Source: Deltaproteobacteria bacterium
GTDB taxonomy: Bacteria; Desulfobacterota; Binatia; HRBIN30; CADEER01
Reading direction: 5' to 3'
NCBI GenBank assembly: GCA_029262455.1
Contig: JAJCZJ010000004.1
Location: forward strand, 1 to 53,272
Length of the DNA: 53,272 nucleotides
Part shown: one piece after another, positions 8,712 through 19,795 of the stretch
How positions within the stretch are numbered: position 1 is the first letter of the stretch
Layout of the letters: each line of letters starts with the position of its first letter
Translations under genes and position numbers: made by a program
The notes under the pieces: generated by a model
What the model saw: only the letters and a program-made list of their open reading frames with translations
Databases searched by the model: none
Told to the model about the DNA's origin: nothing

Positions 8712-9320
8712 ATGTTTGTCAACTTTGAAACTAGGCGTTCTGCGAAGTTGACTTGGAAGGGCCTTGGAACCTTGCTCGTGAGCTAGCTTGGTACAGCCCT
8801 CGAGGCGGGGCTCGTGGTCGCTCTGGCCGGGGGTGTCGCGCTCGGTGGGTGCTCCTTGTTCGCCTGTGCACCCAAATCACCCGAGGCTGGTGCGCCGCTG
8901 CCCCAGGTTCTTCGTTCAGATCGAGGAAGGCACGAGCTACCAGTGGCCGGAGCAGGAGGCAGGCATCGTGCCCCGCCTGGGTGCCACGGCAATCGCTCTG
9001 TCGGGTGGCGGCACCCGCGCGCTATCGGCTGCTTCGGGTCAATTGCGAACCCTCTACAACATGCGGGTGGGAAAAAAGAGGATGATCGAGACCGACTACA
9101 TTTCGTCGGTATCGGGAGGAACCTGGACCGCGGCGATCTTCACCTTCTACAGAAGCGGCGCACAAACGACTTTGGGCTTCTCGGGGATGGGATTCCTCAA
9201 CCGAACGAGCTGACTTGGAGCGGCTGCACCGACCCATACCGACCGAGCGACTCCTTCATGTGGCCACACGCGATCTGATTGCTCGCCTGGAGAAGGATTT
9301 GTTCGGATGTGTCACGGCAC
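8712..9320 (+). pseudogene. Patatin-like phospholipase lipoprotein, broken
   Basis: Start ATG 8712 has a strong ribosome site (GGGGAAGGAG). The frame is cut by TAG after 24 codons, then continues as a lipoprotein signal (VALAGGVALGGC). It next shifts frame near 8915 to give the patatin core, with ALSGGGTRALS as oxyanion loop and DYISSVSGGTW carrying the nucleophile Ser of GxSxG. The next piece, PTERLLHVATRDLIARL, needs a further frameshift near 9190, and the rest of the catalytic domain including the Asp is missing. Three disabling lesions and truncation make this a decayed gene. The stop is TAG, so selenocysteine is not an explanation. The 3' limit is approximate. Confidence 0.75.
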
Positions 9321-9374
9321 AGCCGCGAGCCCGCCATTCCCGTTGCGTATGCTCGCGTGAATTTGACACCCGGT

Positions 9375-9593
9375 ATGGCCGATGCCAAGGGTGCCACAGT
9401 GTCCGACCCTAGAAAACTCTGCGAGCCAGATAGGCGGGAGACAGCTCCAACCGTCTCATCCGAGCTGGCGCAGTTTCTTCGCGAGCGAAAATGGTACTGG
9501 ATCGTGCCTTTGGCGGTCGTCGTAGTGCTTCTCGCTCTACTTGCTGCGCTCAGCCGCGATCAAATCGCGCCACACATTTACCCGTTGTTTTGA
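9375..9593 (+). CDS. DUF5989-type small membrane protein
   Basis: A small protein of about 72 aa (or 64 aa from the GTG at 9399). It has a polar N-terminus, then ELAQFLRERKWYW followed by one transmembrane helix (IVPLAVVVVLLALLAAL) and the end IAPHIYPLF. This pattern of a charged FLRERK stretch, one helix and an aromatic PxIYxLF end is that of DUF5989 proteins. These usually sit beside SGNH hydrolases, SxtJ-like proteins and carbamoyltransferases in biosynthetic clusters. Here only the SGNH gene follows, 16 bases downstream. Biochemical role unknown. Confidence 0.7.
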   Translation: MADAKGATVSDPRKLCEPDRRETAPTVSSELAQFLRERKWYWIVPLAVVVVLLALLAALSRDQIAPHIYPLF

Positions 9594-9609
9594 GAGGGCG
9601 GGCGTCGTT

Positions 9610-10614
9610 GTGCGCTTTCGAAGTCTGAGAATCGGTACGAAGGCAGCTATCGTTCTCCTTGGCTGTATAGGAGCCGTTGCGATCTTTGCGCTTTCATCGA
9701 TGGTCTTCGCGCGGTTCGGAGACTACCTCGAGCTTCGGGCGCAACCGGGCGTTCGCTACCGCATCGACGACACCCTCGAAGCGGTGGGTGATGATGGTCA
9801 GTATCTGCTCGAGTATTCGCCGGAAGATCTGAGCAACTTCCCTTTGCCGTTCACGCGGCCAGACGGGAGGCTGGTTCATGTGCCGGCTTACCGGCATGAG
9901 CTGGAGCACATGATTCCTCCGAACCGCGCCGCGCCCGAAGGGGTGACGCGAATCGCGTTCGTCGGCGGATCAACGACGATGGCGTACCCGCGGCACACGT
10001 CGAGAGTGTTGAGGCGGTTGGGGTATCCGATCGAGTCGCACAACTTGGGAGTTCCGGGGAGCATTTCCGGTACGACGCTGCTGTTCATGGCGCGCTATTT
10101 GGCGCGCTGGCAACCCAACATCGTCGTCGTCTACCACGGATTCAACGACTTGAACTTCGTGACGTCGAATTCCGCCTTCGCGCCGATCGACTCCGTAGAA
10201 AACCGGCAACGTGCTTACGGCCAACTTCGCCGGTATTACGATGGTATGCTGGAATTCTGTCATCGCATCGATTGCACCTTGGTTGTATCGACCTTCGCCG
10301 CGCCAGATCCGAGCCTCTCCACGGCTGCCGAGCAACAGCGTTTCGAGGTCCTTTTTCGCGAGGTCTTTCCCTGGATTGGGTCGCCGGGTCGTTACGCCGA
10401 GCTGTTGGGGTTGTACAATGACATGGTTCGCGCCTTCGCGGGTGAGAACGGCGTGCCGCTGATCGATGTCGCGTCGGCCCATCCGCGCGAGCCGGAGTTT
10501 TTCCGCGACGAATGTCATCGAACCGCTGAAGGCGTTGCCATCCACGGCAAGATCGTCGCCGACGCTTTGGCTCCGATCCTGGCGCGACCCGGATCCGGCT
10601 TAGGCATTGACTGA
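9610..10614 (+). CDS. SGNH/GDSL hydrolase-family protein
   Basis: A 334-aa protein anchored by one N-terminal transmembrane helix (residues about 10-37), with the rest probably periplasmic. The SGNH blocks are present: FVGGSTTM (block I Ser), NLGVPGS (block II Gly), GFNDL (block III Asn) and DECHRT (block V Asp-x-x-His). Members are esterases or acyl-transfer enzymes acting on glycans and lipids. GTG 9610 is chosen because a purine-rich stretch precedes it and it lies 16 bases behind the DUF5989 gene, forming a two-gene unit. The pairing with DUF5989 is recurrent in bacteria and points to modification of an exported polymer or secondary metabolite. The substrate is not known. Confidence 0.85.
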   Translation: MRFRSLRIGTKAAIVLLGCIGAVAIFALSSMVFARFGDYLELRAQPGVRYRIDDTLEAVGDDGQYLLEYSPEDLSNFPLPFTRPDGRLVHVPAYRHELEHMIPPNRAAPEGVTRIAFVGGSTTMAYPRHTSRVLRRLGYPIESHNLGVPGSISGTTLLFMARYLARWQPNIVVVYHGFNDLNFVTSNSAFAPIDSVENRQRAYGQLRRYYDGMLEFCHRIDCTLVVSTFAAPDPSLSTAAEQQRFEVLFREVFPWIGSPGRYAELLGLYNDMVRAFAGENGVPLIDVASAHPREPEFFRDECHRTAEGVAIHGKIVADALAPILARPGSGLGID

Positions 10615-10937
10615 CGACGAAAAACCGGGGCAAACCGGAAACAGGCGGCGAATGGGCCAAGCAGAGCGCGCATGGCGACTCCTTGCCCGAATTATTCATG
10701 AACTGGAAGTGCTTCCTGTCGACAACCGTTGTGACACAAGGGCTACCTACGTGTATTCCGAGTTGTGCAGAATCGACACGGTGTCAATCTTCGAATCTGG
10801 CAGAAGGCTCTACGGAACTGGAATGCTTGAATCTGCGGGCGCTTCCTTCAATCTTCTGAATTTTCCAGGCTCTAGTGGCCGTTGCACAGGCAGGCCGAGC
10901 TGACGAAGTTGGTGCGGAGCACGAAAACGAGGGTGAG
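10615..10937. other. Gap before the copper ATPase, no supported gene
   Basis: 323 bases without a convincing gene. A short open frame covers much of it but has no ribosome site or recognisable composition. A 12-base palindrome GGAAGTGCTTCC lies at 10705-10716. I saw no clear CueR-type operator. Confidence 0.5.
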
Positions 10938-13382
10938 ATGAGTCTTGAACACACGGCTGTATCGGGGCTGGAAGCGTCGGTGTTGCGCGACCCAGTTTGT
11001 GGAATGGAGGTTCGACCGGATGGTCCTCATCGCCACGAACACGATGGGCAAGAGTTTCGTTTCTGTTCGGCTCGTTGTCGCGAGAAGTTTGCGGCTGCCC
11101 CGGAGACCTATTTGACGGAGGCCGAGAGAGAAGCGGCGGCAGCGCCGCCGGGTACTGTCCATACATGCCCGATGCATCCCGAAGTCGAGCAGATCGGACC
11201 TGGGGACTGTCCGAAGTGCGGCATGGCATTGGAGCCGTACGGGGTGCCGCTCTTGGTGCAAGAGACCGAGTGGACTTGCCCGATGCATCCCGAAGTTGTC
11301 AGCGACGCACCGGGCGACTGCTCGATTTGTGGCATGGCTCTCGAACCGCGCACGGTCACCGTCGCCGATACGGCAGAGAATCCGGAGTTGCGCGACATGA
11401 CGCGGCGTTTCTGGTTCGCTACCGCTCTGTCGGTTCCGCTGTTGCTCGTCGCCATGGGCGACATGTTGCCCGGCCGCCCGGTCTCCGCGGTCTTGCCGGG
11501 ACGAATGCGCGCGTTCGTCGAGTTGGCCCTGGCGACGCCGATCTGTTTGTGGTCGGCTTGGCCGTTCTACGTGCGGGCGCTGCGCTCGGTGCGCAACCGC
11601 AGCCTCAATATGTTTACGCTGATCGGACTCGGCGTCAGCGTGTCGTACGGTTTCAGCTTGGTCGCGACTCTGCTGCCGGACATCTTCCCGGATTCTTTCC
11701 GTGGCCACGGTGGTGAGGTCGGGCTGTACTTCGAGGCGGCGGCGGTGATCGTTACCCTGATTCTGCTCGGCCAGGTGCTCGAGCTGAGAGCGCGGAGCCA
11801 GACCGGCGCGGCGATCCGGAAGCTGCTCGGAATGTCGGCTAAGAGTGCGCGTCGCATCAGCAGCGATGGCAGCGAGGAAGACGTTTCGCTCGACCTCGTG
11901 CGCAAGGGCGATCACTTGCGCGTTCGACCGGGTGAGAAGGTCCCCGTAGACGGCGTCGTCGTGGAAGGCGCGAGCAACATCGACGAGTCGATGGTGACGG
12001 GCGAGCCGATTCCTGTGGAGAAGGGTGCCGGCGACCAGGTCGTGGGCGCGACGATCAACGGCACCGGTAGTTTGGTCATCGAGGCAGAGAAGGTCGGCTC
12101 CGATACGTTGTTGTCGCGAATCGTACTGATGGTCGCCGAAGCGCAGCGTAGCCGGGCGCCCATCCAGAGAACTGCCGATGTCGTGGCGTCGTACTTCGTG
12201 CCGGCGGTAATGGCGACGGCGCTGGTAACATTTGTAGTCTGGTCTGCCTTCGGACCGGAACCGGCGATGGCGTTCGGACTCATCAATGCGGTGGCGGTAC
12301 TGATCATCGCGTGCCCGTGCGCGCTCGGATTGGCGACACCGATGTCGATCATGGTTGCCACCGGCAAAAGTGCTTCTCTCGGTGTTCTCTTCCGCAATGC
12401 GGAGGCGATCGAGGTTCTGCGCAAGGTCGAGGTCCTGGTCGTCGACAAGACGGGAACCCTGACCGAGGGTCGCCCGGCGTTGGTGACCGTGGAGCCGACA
12501 TCGGGCTTCGACGAAGCGGTGCTGCTGCGTTTGGCTGGAACGCTCGAGCGTGGCAGTGAGCACCCGCTCGCCGAGTCGATCGTACGCGGTGCGGAGGAAC
12601 GTGGACACGCACTGGGGAGCGCTTCGGACTTCGAGTCGGTGACCGGTAAAGGGGTTCGTGGGACGGTCGAGGCCAGGCCGGTCGCTCTTGGGAATCTCGC
12701 CCTGATGAAGGATCTCGGCGTGGATCCACAGGTGATGAAGGATCGTGCCGAAGAGCTGCGCAGCCAGGGACAGACGGTGATGTTCGTCGCCGTCGGCGGC
12801 GAGCTGGCGGGAATCGTCGGCGTCGCCGATCCTATCAAGGAGAGTACTCCCGAGGCCATTCGACAGCTTCACGACGAGGGGCTGCGCGTCATCATGTTGA
12901 CGGGAGATAACGAGACTACGGCGCGGGCGGTGGGCGAACGCCTTGGCATCGACGAAGTGATCGCCGGGGTTCTGCCCGACCAGAAAGCCGCCGTCGTGAA
13001 GGAGCGCCAGGCGGCTGGGCAGATCGTTGCGATGGCGGGCGACGGGATCAATGACGCACCGGCTCTGGCGCAAGCGGATGTTGGCATCGCCATGGGGACG
13101 GGTACCGACGTTGCCATGGAAAGTGCCGGCGTGACGTTGGTGCGCGGAGATCTGCGCGGCATCGTCCGCGCCCGACGCCTGTCGCGGCTGACGATGGCCA
13201 ACATCCGACAGAATCTTTTCTTCGCCTTCGCCTACAACTCGGCCGGAGTGCCGATCGCGGCGGGCGTGTTGTATCCGATCTGGGGCCTGCTCCTCAGCCC
13301 GATGATCGCCGCCGCGGCGATGAGTCTCAGCTCGGTATCGGTGATCGCCAACGCCCTGCGACTGAGAAACTCGGAGGTTTGA
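10938..13382 (+). CDS. Copper-translocating P-type ATPase with YHS and twin metal-binding domains
   Basis: An 814-aa P1B-type ATPase. The N-terminus has a YHS domain (residues about 16-60, DPVCGMEV with FCSARC), then two heavy-metal-binding modules TCPMHPEV...CGMALEP at about 75-100 and 112-137. There is no classical CxxC HMA domain. The core has eight expected membrane helices, the TGE actuator loop (MVTGEP), the CPC metal site at residues 459-461, the phosphorylated Asp in DKTGT at 503-507, the SEHPLAE motif and the hinge [10 protein letters not shown]. It uses ATP to export Cu+ (possibly Ag+) across the inner membrane. ATG 10938 has GAGGGTGAG upstream. The FMN protein and katG downstream suggest a metal/oxidative stress neighbourhood. 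Confidence 0.95.
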   Translation: MSLEHTAVSGLEASVLRDPVCGMEVRPDGPHRHEHDGQEFRFCSARCREKFAAAPETYLTEAEREAAAAPPGTVHTCPMHPEVEQIGPGDCPKCGMALEPYGVPLLVQETEWTCPMHPEVVSDAPGDCSICGMALEPRTVTVADTAENPELRDMTRRFWFATALSVPLLLVAMGDMLPGRPVSAVLPGRMRAFVELALATPICLWSAWPFYVRALRSVRNRSLNMFTLIGLGVSVSYGFSLVATLLPDIFPDSFRGHGGEVGLYFEAAAVIVTLILLGQVLELRARSQTGAAIRKLLGMSAKSARRISSDGSEEDVSLDLVRKGDHLRVRPGEKVPVDGVVVEGASNIDESMVTGEPIPVEKGAGDQVVGATINGTGSLVIEAEKVGSDTLLSRIVLMVAEAQRSRAPIQRTADVVASYFVPAVMATALVTFVVWSAFGPEPAMAFGLINAVAVLIIACPCALGLATPMSIMVATGKSASLGVLFRNAEAIEVLRKVEVLVVDKTGTLTEGRPALVTVEPTSGFDEAVLLRLAGTLERGSEHPLAESIVRGAEERGHALGSASDFESVTGKGVRGTVEARPVALGNLALMKDLGVDPQVMKDRAEELRSQGQTVMFVAVGGELAGIVGVADPIKESTPEAIRQLHDEGLRVIMLTGDNETTARAVGERLGIDEVIAGVLPDQKAAVVKERQAAGQIVAMAGDGINDAPALAQADVGIAMGTGTDVAMESAGVTLVRGDLRGIVRARRLSRLTMANIRQNLFFAFAYNSAGVPIAAGVLYPIWGLLLSPMIAAAAMSLSSVSVIANALRLRNSEV

Positions 13383-13445
13383 CGAGCTGGCTCGTCTGTC
13401 GTCAGGGGGCTTGTCAGACTATCTATAACGAATAGAAGGTAAGCG

Positions 13446-14957
13446 ATGAGATACAAGCTCTTTGGATCGTACATTGCCGTGGCCGTATTGTTGGCTTGGG
13501 CGAGTCTCCATGTGCCGTGGTTGTGGTTGTCGTTCGTAGTGGTGGTTCCCGTACTTCTTCTCGGGGCCTTCGACTTCTTCCAACACGACAACAACGTGCG
13601 GCGAAACTTCCCCCTCTTCGGCACGATCAACGACCTGATGATGAAACAGCGCCACGTGCCGCAAGAGCTTCTGCTGCAAACCAGTTGGGAGGGCAGACCG
13701 TTCTCCCATCTACAGCAACGTTTGGTGCTGAAGCGCGCTGGCGACTCTCTGACCAACGAGCCCTTCGGAACCGAGAAAGACTATCACGCGGCCGGGCACG
13801 ACTGGCTGGTGCATTCGCTCTATCCGGCGGCTGACGGCGAGTACGAATTGCGCGTCAACGTCGGTGGGCCCGACTGCGCTCAACCGTACAGCGCCAGCAT
13901 CCTCAATGTGGCGGCGATGAGCTTTGGCTCGATCAGTGCAAATGCCGTTCGGGCGCTCTGTGGCGGGGCTAAGCGCGAGAATTTCGCGGTCAACACCGGT
14001 GAGGGCGGAATCGCCGACCACCATTGGGAGCCTGGTTCCGACCTGATCTGGCAGATCGGAACCGCCTACTTCGGATGCCGCACAGAGGACGGTGGCTTCG
14101 ACCCGGAGGCGTTCGCCGAGCATGCGAAGCGAGAATCGGTGAAGATGATCGAGATCAAGATATCGCAGGGAGCCAAACCCGGCTTCGGTGCTATCTTGCC
14201 GGCGTCGAAGAATACCGAGGAAGTCGCTCGCTACCGAGGTATCGATCCTCACACTGATGTACACTCGCCGCCCGAGCATCGCGAGTTCAGCTGCGCTGAA
14301 GAGTTGCTGGACTTCATTCACCGACTCAGGGAACTGTCGGGCGGCAAGCCGATCGGAATCAAGTTCTGTCTCGGCCAGCGCGACGAATTCGTCGAGCTGT
14401 GCGACACAATAAAGAAGACCGGGCGGGCCCCGGACTTCATCGCTGTCGCCGGCGGAGAAGGCGGCAGTGGCGCCGCGCACCTGGATTCCGTCCACCACGT
14501 CGGCGGGCCGACCGAGGAGTCGCTGGTGTTCGTCCATGACACCCGCATCGCTAACGGGCTACGCGATCGCATCACGCTGTTCGTAGCCGGCAAAGTGATC
14601 AGCGGTTTCGATATCGTTCGCTACCTCGCTCTCGGTGCGGACGTTTGCTACGCGGCGCGCGGGATGATGTTCGCCTTGGGGTGCGTCCAATCCCTCAAAT
14701 GCAACACCGACCACTGCCCGACGGGAATCACGACCATGGATCGATCACGCGTCGCGGGATTGGTCGTTTCCGACAAACAGGAGAAAGTGGCGAACTATCA
14801 CCGCAATACGTTGGAAGGTGTGCGGTCGCTGCTCAAAGCAGCAGGTCTCGACCGCCGGACCGACCTTCGGCGCAACCACATCGAGCGTCGTCTCGGGCCT
14901 GCCGAAATAAGATCTTTGGCGACCCTATATCCGGAGGTTTCGTCGAGTCAGACGTAA
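13446..14957 (+). CDS. FMN-binding glutamate-synthase-family protein
   Basis: A 503-aa protein. Two transmembrane helices at about 8-45 are followed by the FMN/glutamate-synthase barrel. Visible blocks are AAMSFGSISANAVRAL, NTGEGGIADHH, KISQGAKPGFGAILP, the glycine-rich VAGGEGGSGAA that would hold FMN phosphate, and a Cys cluster CVQSLKCNTDHCPTG resembling the 3Fe-4S site of GltB. It lacks the glutaminase domain of true glutamate synthase, so it is a stand-alone membrane-bound relative whose reaction is unclear. It follows the copper ATPase after 63 bases on the same strand. Domain assignment is strong; physiological function is not known. Confidence 0.87.
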   Translation: MRYKLFGSYIAVAVLLAWASLHVPWLWLSFVVVVPVLLLGAFDFFQHDNNVRRNFPLFGTINDLMMKQRHVPQELLLQTSWEGRPFSHLQQRLVLKRAGDSLTNEPFGTEKDYHAAGHDWLVHSLYPAADGEYELRVNVGGPDCAQPYSASILNVAAMSFGSISANAVRALCGGAKRENFAVNTGEGGIADHHWEPGSDLIWQIGTAYFGCRTEDGGFDPEAFAEHAKRESVKMIEIKISQGAKPGFGAILPASKNTEEVARYRGIDPHTDVHSPPEHREFSCAEELLDFIHRLRELSGGKPIGIKFCLGQRDEFVELCDTIKKTGRAPDFIAVAGGEGGSGAAHLDSVHHVGGPTEESLVFVHDTRIANGLRDRITLFVAGKVISGFDIVRYLALGADVCYAARGMMFALGCVQSLKCNTDHCPTGITTMDRSRVAGLVVSDKQEKVANYHRNTLEGVRSLLKAAGLDRRTDLRRNHIERRLGPAEIRSLATLYPEVSSSQT

Positions 14958-15198
14958 CCGTGTCGCCGGCTCGAAGGGAATATCTGGCGATAGCGCAAGT
15001 CTGGAGAACTCGTGGATTCCAATACAGTGACCGTGCGCAGGCAGCCTTCCAGTATGCGGTGCCTTAACGCAGGAGCGGTTTCACCAGCCAGCCGGAGGCC
15101 TGTCGGGGTCGAATCAACGCAATTACTTTGCTGATCGCCTCCGGCAGATTCAAGTCCGACCCGGGGGTTGGCGAACCCGATGCATTCACTATCATTGA

Positions 15199-17457
<2,259 letters not shown>

Positions 17458-17655
17458 GGAACTGTAGCCCACACGGTATCGGAGCCTGGGTCCTCCCGTG
17501 AGAATCCTGGCGGGCCATGCTGGTGAAGAACGACAGTATGGACAGCAATACTTGCGAGACTCGAACCCGTCACCGATTTCCGCGGGAGATACCCATGCCT
17601 TTGCCTTTCCCTGCCTACCCATCCGGTCCCTACCGCGAACATCGTCTGAGGATGG

Positions 17656-18564
17656 TCAGTCGGAGCTTGTCGGATTGTCAGCTTGTCGTCGTATGAATGC
17701 CAGAATGGCCTCGTTGACGGCGGTTGGGTTGTCCTCGTGCACCACGTGCGATGCGTCGGGAATCTCGATGCGCTCGACGATAGGGAGGAGTTCTTCAAGA
17801 CGGTCGGTCAGGCGCAAGAGGAAGGCGGGACTGTGCTCTCCCGTAATCAAAAGCGTCGGGGCGCGCATGCCGCGTACTTGGTCATCGCCGAGGGGTGGGA
17901 AGCCTGCGCCCAGTAGTTGGGCTCGCGCCGAGCTGAGGTTTTCGCGCATCATCTGACGGCTCGCTTCAGGTAGCTGTTCGTAGGCTTCCTTGCCGAGGAC
18001 GCCGATCAAGAAGAGCTCCATCGCCTGCTCGTCCTCACCCCGTACGAATGCTTTTTGCGCGGGGACCATTGCGCCCGCCGCGAACCGGAGGAACGCCAGC
18101 GCGGTTCGGGGCCGCGTCGCGAAGAGACTTAGCAATCGCCCCAAGCGCGGAGGTGCGCCGGTCAAGAGCGGCAAGAGCGGCGGCTCCTCGAGAACGAGCG
18201 ATCGTACCAGATCCGGGTACCGGATCGCGGTCAGCAAGCAGATGAATGCGCCCCAGGAGCTGCCGACGAGGTGCGCAGGGTCCGCCCCAATCTGGCGCAG
18301 GAATGCGGCGAGGTCTTCGACATGCGGCATCATCTGGTCGTCCGCATCCGGGGCGATATCGTCGTTCGGCCTGGCGAATCGGCGGCTGTAGGCGATAGCC
18401 CGGTACGACTGGCCGATAACGGGCAGTTGCGGTGCCCAGATCCGCATGTCGCTGGCGGTGCCGTGGACGAATACCACCGGCTGCCCCTCGCCCTGCTCGC
18501 AGTAGGCGAGGCTCGTCCCATTGACCGCGGCCGTCTTGCTGCTCTCGAACATTGACTCTGCCAT
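17656..18564 (-). CDS. Alpha/beta-fold hydrolase
   Basis: A 302-aa soluble hydrolase. The oxyanion segment is VVFVHGTASDM, the nucleophile elbow is GSSWGA (Ser of GxSxG), and the catalytic His is in DASHVVHEDNP near the C-terminus. The usual acid position reads LLITGEHSP, so Glu or a nearby residue would complete the triad. A helical cap of about 90 residues follows the nucleophile strand. ATG 18564 was chosen because GAGGGG lies upstream; an earlier in-frame start at 18639 has no such site. The enzyme class (esterase, epoxide hydrolase, haloperoxidase-like) cannot be settled. It stands apart from its neighbours by about 150 bases. Confidence 0.85.
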   Translation of the reverse strand: MAESMFESSKTAAVNGTSLAYCEQGEGQPVVFVHGTASDMRIWAPQLPVIGQSYRAIAYSRRFARPNDDIAPDADDQMMPHVEDLAAFLRQIGADPAHLVGSSWGAFICLLTAIRYPDLVRSLVLEEPPLLPLLTGAPPRLGRLLSLFATRPRTALAFLRFAAGAMVPAQKAFVRGEDEQAMELFLIGVLGKEAYEQLPEASRQMMRENLSSARAQLLGAGFPPLGDDQVRGMRAPTLLITGEHSPAFLLRLTDRLEELLPIVERIEIPDASHVVHEDNPTAVNEAILAFIRRQADNPTSSD

Positions 18565-18718
18565 CTCGCTAGCCCCTCTTTGGTCGATGGGTCGTGATAG
18601 CCAAACGATGCGATCGCTGCCAGGCCTGTTCAACCGCAACGAGGGGGCGTGTCGGCACTCTGTAGATCGGCGATCGTCAGACCGGCGATCGTGCGCGTGA
18701 TCTTGCCGCGCCTACTGG

Positions 18719-19357
18719 TTAGGGCAGAAGCAGGCGCATTTGAACGACCAGACCGCCCGCGACTTTCGAACCAAGCGGCATTCCGAGGCCGATGGCGAGC
18801 GGATGATCGGCGTGTTTCCAGCGGAGCCCGGCAGTGGCGACTGAGCCAATCTCGTTCTTGTCGCCTCCCTCGAGGCTGAAATCGAGGCGGTCCGCGAGGG
18901 GATAGCGCAGGGAAATGCGGAAGCCATCTCGCGGGTAGAAGGGGCCGAGCGCATCGCGGTCTCCGATACGAAATGCGACATTTGGCAGATCGGGCTGCAC
19001 TCGGAAGGAAGCGGTTACCCCGAGGCCGCCGTCTCGAAGAACCTCTTCGTCCTCGTATAGATCCACTCCCCGCGCTCGAAGCTCTTTGGTCACATGTCGG
19101 AGCAGCTTGACTTCGTCGATGTCCAAGAGGCGGCGGAACCCTTTCTTCGCTTCAGGCGGTTGGAAAGCGAACAGCACGGTAGATCGCGGGTCACAATCTT
19201 CAACCGGGGCGCCTTTCACCGAGCATGCCCTTTGATGCGATGCTGGGTTGGGGTCGTCGAAGGACGCGCCGAGGTTCTCTGCGAGGGCGGGCGCGGCGGC
19301 GAACGCCAAGAGCGTCGCTGCGAGGCGACGTCGGAAATATTTCAGCTGGCCTGCCAT
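18719..19357 (-). CDS. Secreted protein with beta-barrel-like C-terminal half
   Basis: A 212-aa exported protein of unknown function. It has a Sec signal peptide ending ALA near residue 26. The middle is mixed, with two Cys (ACSVKG, EDCDP). From about residue 115 it has alternating strands (VTASFRVQPDL, RISLRYPLADRLDFSLEGG, VATAGLRWK, GGLVVQMRLLLP) that look like an outer-membrane or periplasmic beta structure, although the last residue is Pro, not Phe. It begins 31 bases after the Pmp3 stop, so both may be read from the sigma54 promoter at 19606-19621. This context suggests a part in envelope stress. Confidence 0.65.
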   Translation of the reverse strand: MAGQLKYFRRRLAATLLAFAAAPALAENLGASFDDPNPASHQRACSVKGAPVEDCDPRSTVLFAFQPPEAKKGFRRLLDIDEVKLLRHVTKELRARGVDLYEDEEVLRDGGLGVTASFRVQPDLPNVAFRIGDRDALGPFYPRDGFRISLRYPLADRLDFSLEGGDKNEIGSVATAGLRWKHADHPLAIGLGMPLGSKVAGGLVVQMRLLLP

Positions 19358-19388
19358 GCCGCGAACTCCACCTGTATCGGCGTGCGTC

Positions 19389-19574
19389 CTACAGGGGTCG
19401 CGGAGCGGTGGCCTCAGGGGTTCGTGCGATGATCCAAACGGCGTGAACGATCCCCGGAATGTAGCCGAGTAGGGTCAACACGATGTTGAGCCAGAAGTGA
19501 AAGCCGATGCCGACCTGCAAGAAAACCCCAACCGGCGGCAGAATGATGGAAAGAATGATGCGAATGATATCCAT
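19389..19574 (-). CDS. Pmp3/YqaE-family membrane protein
   Basis: A 61-aa hydrophobic protein with two transmembrane helices (IIRIILSIILPPVGVFLQVG and FWLNIVLTLLGYIPGIVHAV) and the family features LPP-GV and GYxPGxxHA. Pmp3/YqaE proteins sit in the cytoplasmic membrane and are induced by salt, cold or membrane stress. ATG 19574 has a near-perfect ribosome site (AGGAGG). A strong sigma54 promoter lies about 32-47 bases upstream of the start codon. The secreted-protein gene follows at 31 bases. Full family length. Confidence 0.92.
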   Translation of the reverse strand: MDIIRIILSIILPPVGVFLQVGIGFHFWLNIVLTLLGYIPGIVHAVWIIARTPEATAPRPL

Positions 19575-19605
19575 TTTGATTACCTCCTGTTGAGCGTTCA
19601 GATTC

Positions 19606-19621
19606 GCAAGTGCCGTGCCAA
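19606..19621 (-). promoter_or_regulatory. Sigma54 (-24/-12) promoter of the Pmp3 gene
   Basis: Read on the minus strand the site is TTGGCACG-GCAC-TTGC, which matches the RpoN consensus YTGGCACG-N4-TTGC completely. The predicted start is near 19594, leaving a leader of about 20 bases that holds the ribosome site of the Pmp3 gene at 19574. Confidence 0.75.
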
Positions 19622-19795
19622 GTTTGCGAGGTTTGAAAAGTGGAGTTTCGGGCCATCTGCGGTTGAAAGTCTCGCTGATCGGTTCGGTAAGATCTGCAGA
19701 TTGCCCCGCAGCGTTTAGGTCTAGCTTCGAAAGCTTGGATGCCAGGAGCCGTTCGCTCCCCGGCTCTGTCAAGCGTCGCGTCGTTCCTGCCGCGT

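Noticed and set aside
8712-8800. In-frame stop in the patatin-like gene as a second selenocysteine codon
   Set aside because: The stop is TAG, not TGA, and the gene has frameshifts as well.
10607-10903. Possible 98-codon gene between the SGNH hydrolase and the copper ATPase
   Set aside because: Overlaps the end of the SGNH gene, has no ribosome site and no protein-like pattern.
10872-13073. A 733-codon open frame on the minus strand opposite the copper ATPase
   Set aside because: It is rich in Arg, His and Gln with no domain, has no ribosome site and mirrors the codon bias of a certain gene on the other strand.
17551-17575. T-arm-like sequence (GGGTTCGAGTCTC on the minus strand) suggesting a tRNA
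   Set aside because: The T-stem pairs at only three positions, and no acceptor stem, anticodon arm or CCA end can be built around it.
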